Position numbers and translations under genes: made by a program | NCBI RefSeq assembly: GCF_032118995.1 | Contig: NC_092657.1 | Location: forward strand, 10,603,391-10,667,390 | Direction: 5' to 3' | DNA: 64,000 nucleotides | Source of the DNA: Asterias amurensis | Lineage: Eukaryota > Echinodermata > Asteroidea > Forcipulatida > Asteriidae | Shown here: positions 58,690 through 64,000 of the stretch, piece after piece | How positions within the stretch are numbered: position 1 is the first letter of the stretch | How the letters are laid out: every line of letters starts with the position of its first letter | Notes under the pieces: generated by a model | What the model saw: only the letters and a program-made list of their open reading frames with translations | What the model was told of the DNA's origin: nothing | The model's database searches: none

Positions 58690-59510
58690 CAGCCCCAAAC
58701 CCAATACCTCTTTTGAAAACACCCTACCTTTTAACGTGTTGTTTAACTTGTCCATTAGTTGCATCATGCAAATTGCTCTGTAATCCAATCCTTTCACGTT
58801 TCCCTGCATTGTTATACGTACATGCGTCAAGTCGTCACCAACGTTATCTGCACAAGTTGAGAACCCATAATATATGGTGAGGACATACGTTCTAAAAACC
58901 ACAGCCGTGTTCGACGTGAAGGAAGCCTTTATAAAGGCGCACGCGGCACCCATGTCACTAATGCCACTCAAGAAAAGAGACCAGCGAGAGTAGCGACCCA
59001 GCGAAGCATGTTACAATGTGAACTAAGTCCGCGTTCACCCAAATCTAAAGGTCCCTGCTAACAATTTCAAAATCTTACATCAGCTGTTCACCATTTCATT
59101 CTTGACTTCGGAGCTCAGTACTTACTGAAACAAAGATCAATTAACACCGACGAGTTATGAAGAGAAATGTATTGTAACACTCACCCTTTGCCACTCTCTT
59201 CATCGTTTAGCACTCTTCTCTTAAAGGAAATACAATGAATTAAGCATTTCCACCACAATCTCAACCCCAGTATCGTTGGCTGCCAACTCCACGACATGGT
59301 TCACACAACGGTTTGAAACGAGTCAAGGTGAACCCTTCTGAAGTAAAGCAGCAACTCCTCTCGATGGCCCATGTTCACTGCAGCCCCCATCTGAGCAGAA
59401 CGCAATCATAAGCTTGCTCTGGATGTTAAACTCCCCAAAGCTTCGTGGACGCTCGCTGTGACACCAACTGCTCTCGCATGTTCAACACTGGACAGCCCTA
59501 AAAACCTTGC
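58690..59510 (-). pseudogene. hAT transposase scrap and an adjoining unknown open frame
   Basis: About 59260-59450 on the minus strand reads SKLMIAFCSDGGCSEHG, then GVAALLQKGSP and CVNHVVELAAND in changing frames. This is the second catalytic aspartate and the following CxxH region of hAT transposases. The open frame 58687-58971 on the same strand (VVFRTYVLTIYYGFSTCADN) shows no known domain and may or may not belong with it. Confidence 0.5.
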
Positions 59511-59523
59511 GGCCGGAATCCCA

Positions 59524-60260
59524 TCTTAATAATAATAATAACCCGTTTTTATATAGCGCTTTTCACACCTGGAGGGCGTCCCAAAGCACTTCACATGTTT
59601 ACCCCTGGTCACTGGGTCTTAATTCACTCCTTAAACCATCTCAGCTCCCTGGTAGGGAGTATGCAGCCTGTGCAACATTAAAGGAACACGTTGCCTTGGA
59701 TCGGACGAGTTGGTCAAAACAAAAGCGTTTGTAACCGTTTTTTATAAAATGCATATGGTTGGAAAGATGTTTTAAAAGTAGAATACAATGATCCACACAA
59801 GTTTGCCTCGAAATTGCGTGGTTTTCCTTCTACTGTGCGAACTAACATGGTCGGCCATTTATGGGAGTCAAAATTTTGACCCCCATAAATGGCCGACGTG
59901 ATAGTCGTCGAGGTAAAAGGAAAACCACGCAATTTCGAAGCATGTTTGTGTGGATCATTGTATTCTACTTTTACAACATCTTTCTACCCATATGCATTTT
60001 ATAAAAAACGGTTACAAACGCTTTTCAAAGACCAACTCGACCGATCCAAGGCAACGTGTTCCTTTAATATGCGCTACTCGGCTAAATCAACCACAAGAAC
60101 CATCTCTGCCCTCACAGGTACCCATTTACCCCTGGGTGGAGAGAAGCAATTATAGTCAAGTGTCTTGCTCAGAGACACAAGTGTCACGACCGGGATTCGA
60201 ACCCACACTCATCTTTCAGCAGCATGACAGATCATTTTCCTCTCCGTGTTGGCAACCTCA
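59524..60260 (-). repeat. SINE-like dispersed repeat, split by a MITE
   Basis: Starts with AAT units and CCCGTTTTTATATAGCGC, and ends past CAGAGACACAAGTGTCACGA and CCGGGATTCGAACCC. The last is a box-B-like motif read in reverse, so the repeat is probably tRNA-derived and on the minus strand. MITE A copy 3 sits in its middle. Confidence 0.6.
59678..60067. repeat. MITE family A, copy 3
   Basis: TTAA-flanked palindrome, near-identical to copy 2 at 43544. The host repeat continues on both sides. Confidence 0.88.
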
Positions 60261-60267
60261 ATTGAGC

Positions 60268-61100
60268 CATCATTGAAAATGCTAAAAATGGGACTCATGC
60301 CAAGGGTCGCTTGTTATTTATCTCTAATAACCTTGGGGATGGAAGACAGAAGGTTCTTGCATTTATGTTGCTAATGACATTCCCAATTAGGTAACTATTT
60401 AGATGTACACCATTCAAGGGTTTCCATACCATTCCAAGTTAAAACAAGTTTATCTAGTAATGAACGAGTTAAACTATTCAGTACAAGACAAGATATGCTC
60501 ATTAAAAAGGGGGAATTCGAAGGGAAAAACAGAAGAAAAATAATAATAATCGGCCATAAATACAAATAATAGTAAGGGGACATATAGGTTGATCCCTTGG
60601 GCAAGTTGAAAAAAATGTGTTGATGTATTAATATGTAAATAGGGCTCGCATACTCGCATCTGTAATTGCTGTGTGTACAAAATCACTACGCTCTGCACAA
60701 CCACCAATTCCTAATATCATTTACGGACCAACCCAAATTCCAAGCTATATATCTCAAAAAGTTCTAAAGTTATTCAACGCTTGAGCTACTGCATTATGTT
60801 TTCACGTGTCGGACTCGTTTCGCCCAACGTGCATGGGTTTGACAGAGCACTGCTGTCAGCTATATCCAATCTAGCGTTATTCCAACCTCCACTGAAAGGA
60901 GGCCCTCTATCGGGAGAGTGTATCCGAGCGGATACTAGTCTGGGTCCCAGAACCAACAATCTCCGACTAGGCTCTGTCAACATTCGGACAGTATCGTTGA
61001 TGTTCGGTATGGAATCAAAATGTCAGTCCTGTCAGGCTAAATCCAGCAATTTTTTAGTTTACGCTCAAGTCGAAGCTGGCCTTGGCCAATATCAATACTA
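60268..61100. other. No gene recognised
   Basis: An open plus frame at 60781-61101 has no recognisable domain. The rest is AT-rich. Confidence 0.45.
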
Positions 61101-61106
61101 GTCGTA

Positions 61107-61292
61107 ATGCCATTGTTATTTAAAGCCTATGCAGGCGCTGTGCTGAAAAAAGCAGTTACAGAGGATACTCTCGCAGTTTTACCGACTGGATTTGGCAGCA
61201 ATCTACTATTCAAAATGTTACCACAGATGTCAACATGGACGAAGGCGAGTGCCATCATCATATGCACTCCGTTGAATTCCATAATCGAATAG
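61107..61292 (+). pseudogene. RecQ-like helicase fragment, motif I region
   Basis: Reads EDTLAVLPTGFGSNLLFKML followed by ASAIIICTPLNSIIE, which lines up with the Walker A block (PTGFGKS) and motif Ia of RecQ-like helicases. The catalytic lysine and serine of GKS are replaced by SN, so ATP binding would be lost. Only this block is present. Such helicase copies are often multicopy in marine invertebrates. Confidence 0.6.
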
Positions 61293-61294
61293 CA

Positions 61295-62010
61295 GCTATC
61301 CAGGTAACAAGTAAATAAGCCTCTGACAGAGCCTCGTAAAAGGCGTATTTCACTTCGGCTGTGGGTGGAGTGATTTGCTTCCGTTTTGTGATTCTTTCTG
61401 TACTTGTACTTGTAGTGGTGCAAGGCTTTGGTTTCTTCGGGTTGCTGAAATTAATACTTGATCCTACCGCATACTCAACTGCATAACTTGATCGTTTAAG
61501 CCACTGACATGGTAGTGTGTACAGGTTATACTTGATTTCATCCTAATGGTTTCAAGAGCAATTATGGATGCAGCAGCATGCGAACATGTCTCTCCTAGTC
61601 CAGCCATTCAGGTGCAGTGACAACATATGATTTGTTTGTCTTTCTGCAGTGCAACCCATGGTCTCAGTGATGGCCTGTTTACACAAGGAATGCTTCACCT
61701 GAGACAGACAGAAACAATGCACTGTCAAAGAGGTATTTACGCTGTGTAAGGTTGCATGCTTGGTATTGCCGAATTCAACAGCAATTTGTATTGTGGACGC
61801 TGAATTACAACCTTCAAATCATTCTCGGCAGTAGGTTTGCCAAACCTTCAACGAACAATTCGGGTGACTTCAGACATCCTTCGGGAGCTTCCCAGGCTAG
61901 GTAATGTCATGAAGGCAAGTTCCACAGTGTCAGAAAAGTGACCTGATGCATTTATAAGCGGTGGCTTGATATCACTCCGAAGAAAGTTCATTTCCTCTTC
62001 GGTAAGCTGT
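61295..62010 (-). pseudogene. SWIM zinc-finger gene fragment of the multicopy YqaJ-associated type
   Basis: On the minus strand: LTEEEMNFLRSDIKPPLI and TLPSLGSSRRMSEVT near 61990-61860, then CCHCT with one stop and MAGLGETCSHAAASIIALET near 61620-61560. This is the CxCx(n)CxH SWIM finger. The tail FSNPKKPKP and KQITPPTAEVKYAFYEALSE follows near 61460-61330. The same order is known in multicopy invertebrate genes that carry a YqaJ recombinase domain further on, which is absent here. Stops and frame changes show it is dead. Confidence 0.6.
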
Positions 62011-62267
62011 TAATCACTCTTCAGATGTTTTGTCTCAACTCCTTCAGCTTTGCCAGGAGATGCGTGCTTGCGTGCGTGATGTTGTCGGTATTCTTTGTAT
62101 TTATTCGTATGATATTCTTTGTAGCTGTGCATTGAAGTTTTCCCACCGTTTGCCGGAGAGATTTTAGTTCTAGTTTTTTAGTTTTAGTATTTTTCTGGAG
62201 CAAGCTGTTTTTATTGTTCAGTGCACGATTGAAACTTTGTACCTTTTTTTCATTTTGTTGAAGTTCT

Positions 62268-63430
62268 TCTTATAATAATAGTAAATCTTATAAAGCGCTG
62301 GTATCTAGAATATTCACTGCGCCAAAATATGACCAAGGGAAAAATTAATGGTAGGCTTGACTGAAGAGGTAAGTTTTGAGATTGGATTTGAATGAAGAAA
62401 TGTCAGGTTGTGATCTAAGGGTGAGAGGCAGGCCGTTCCACAGGCGGGGGGCTGCAACCGAGAAACTTCTATCCCATAGGTTTTCAACCTGGAAGGTGGA
62501 ACGGCAAGCAAGTTGGCATCACTGGACCTTAGCTGGCAAACGGGCTTATACGACAGGAGAAGCCTCTGCAAGTACAACGGGGATGAAGTCTCTGTCATAC
62601 AACGGTATGTTGTACAAAGGAGTTTGAAGATGATGCGTTGCTCAACAGGGAGCCAGTGTATTGCTTGAAGAACCGGGGTGATATGCTAAAACTTTTTTGA
62701 GCGTGTTAGGATACGAGCTGCAATGTTCTGGATTCTCTGAAGGTGATGCAAGGTGGAAGCTGGAAGTGCATATAAGAGTGAGTTGCAGTAGTCGAGCCGA
62801 GACGTTACAAGTGCGTGAATGAGTTGCTCTGCTGTTTTGTCAGAGAGCAATGAGCGGATGTGGTTTATGTTCTTCAAGTGGTACATGGCGATGCGGGAGG
62901 AGTTTTTGACGTTGGTTGTGAAGTTCATGTGCCTGTCAAAGATGACACCAAGGTTTCTAGCTGTGTTGCTACAAGGAATGACATGGCCATCAATCGGGAT
63001 GCTGTGAATGGTGTTGTGGTGATGTTGACTTTGGGAGTTCAGCAAGAGGATGACTGTCTTGTCGCTATTGAGTTGAAGTTTGTTTGCGACCATCCATTCC
63101 TTAACTTCGGCAACACACGCTTCTGTAGGAGCAACTGCAGTGTTTGCGTCCGTGGAGACAAATGGCAGATATAGTTGTGCGTCATCCCCGAAAAGCTGAA
63201 CGGACAGACCGTGGTTACGAGCAATGTTCGCAACAGGTGAAAAGTACAAGGAAAATAACACTGGACCGAGCACCGACCCCTGAGGGACGCCAAAACGTGG
63301 TGTAGTGTTGGATGAGAAGGACCCGTCAATTTTTACATTTTGGGTGCGATTTCCAGATATGAAGTAAACCACTTCAAAGCAGTTCCAGTGATACCGAAAT
63401 TGTAGTGAAGACGTTGAAGAACTCAAAGCT
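62268..63430 (-). pseudogene. CR1/L2-like LINE, 5'-truncated
   Basis: Reads FGITGTALKWFTSYLE, GVPQGSVLGPVLFSLYF, the active-site region LFGDDAQLYLPF (GDD in place of ADD), LQLNSDKTVILLLN, NLGVIFDRHMNF, SRLDYCNSLLYALP and LQRIQNIAARI on the minus strand. After a stop near 62686 it continues ITPVLQAIHWLPVEQRIIF and ends WDRSFSVAAPRLWNGLPL and FKSNLKTYLFSQAY near 62350. The tail has CAGCGCTTTATAAGATTT near 62290. It begins just upstream of the palm, a usual 5' truncation. Confidence 0.88.
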
Positions 63431-64000
63431 AGACACAGCACGTCTGTATAAACTGGACACACTCTTAAGTAGGACGTTTTACCAAATCCTGTGCCAGATG
63501 AGATGCAAGCACCTTGTGTGCATATTTTGTATGCTGCGGTACATAATGCCCTCACTACCGAACATTATGTACCCTGCCATGATTCGTGGCGGGTCATACT
63601 CGTACCAGTGCCAAAAGTGTGGTGTTTTGAAAAGTGCACAATGTTTCTAATCTAACTTTCCCCTAGTTCTAGAGTTGTTGTTTTAAATCATAAACATTAA
63701 TTCGCCGCAATTTCCACCACTCGACTGTAAATATGGTGATTAGTTTTCTTAAGAGTCAGTTTAGGTAAATAGTTGACATAGTTGCTCACGGTCAAAAAAT
63801 GAATTTTTTTTATACTTTGTGGGTGGAAGGGCCTTGTGGTGCAAGTAAACAAAATTGCATTTTCAATTCTATATATAGCCCGTTGCCATAGTTACGGCTC
63901 ATTTTAATTGTTTGCCATTTTAGGTCGATTTTGGGGTCTGAAAAACTGGTTTTTAGCTCATATTTACAACTCCACCCCACAAAAATGCAATATTAATTCA
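63431..64000. other. No gene recognised
   Basis: The plus frame 63405-63650 has two CxxC pairs (CKHLVCIFC, CQKCGV) but no known domain. The rest is AT-rich up to the window end. Confidence 0.4.

Noticed and set aside
63405-63650. CxxC-containing open frame as a zinc-finger gene
   Set aside because: Its first part overlaps the LINE on the other strand and the cysteine spacing fits no family I know.

Overview
The window looks like a repeat-dense intergenic or intronic stretch of a marine deuterostome genome, most likely an echinoderm and perhaps a sea star. That assignment is inference. It rests on introns with GT-AG borders inside transposon genes, on CR1/L2-, Jockey- and RTE-like LINEs with ATT-type tails, and on several MITE families that recall echinoderm repeats. 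I see no convincing intact host gene. Almost everything recognisable is a mobile element, often nested in another.

1-8 kb: a CR1/Jockey-group LINE on the plus strand ends in a tRNA-bearing repeat unit. That unit is split by a complete but decayed piggyBac transposon (2313-6597, TTAA at both ends). The 3' half of a second LINE follows on the minus strand. 8-15 kb is the highlight: a 6.94-kb DNA transposon (8036-14974) with 14-bp terminal inverted repeats and a 4-bp target duplication, sitting inside that LINE. Its ten-exon gene reads as one open frame of 989 codons. The product carries a RAG1-type N-terminal zinc region, a RING finger and a RAG1-like DDE core. The 5' part of the interrupted LINE resumes at 14979-15863.

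17-28 kb: a foldback element with long tandem-motif arms, an RTE-like LINE scrap, and a broken BEL/Pao LTR element (18792-28195, minus) that hosts several insertions. 28-44 kb: MITEs, a 7-kb-spaced direct repeat, a hAT scrap, an unknown zinc-finger ORF with an internal tandem duplication, a Myb/SANT-like gene relic, and scattered exon-like pieces.

44-51 kb: a CR1/L2-like LINE is cut by a hAT transposon (44917-49346), and removing the hAT and one copy of the 6-bp duplication restores the LINE reading frame. 51-57 kb: a broken Ty3/gypsy fossil with a DNA-transposon insertion and a LINE insertion, a Polinton-type polymerase fossil, and an RTE-like LINE interrupted by a tandem pair of the same tRNA-bearing unit seen at 2.2-6.9 kb. 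57-64 kb: a palindromic MITE, a hAT scrap, a SINE-like repeat carrying another MITE, fragments of a RecQ-like helicase and of a SWIM zinc-finger gene, and a 5'-truncated CR1/L2-like LINE.

The genes do not form a pathway. The logic of the window is a layered insertion history, for which three clean empty-site reconstructions are visible: the RAG1-like transposon in a LINE, the hAT in a LINE, and the piggyBac in the tRNA unit. No similarity search was run. Family names come from motif recognition.
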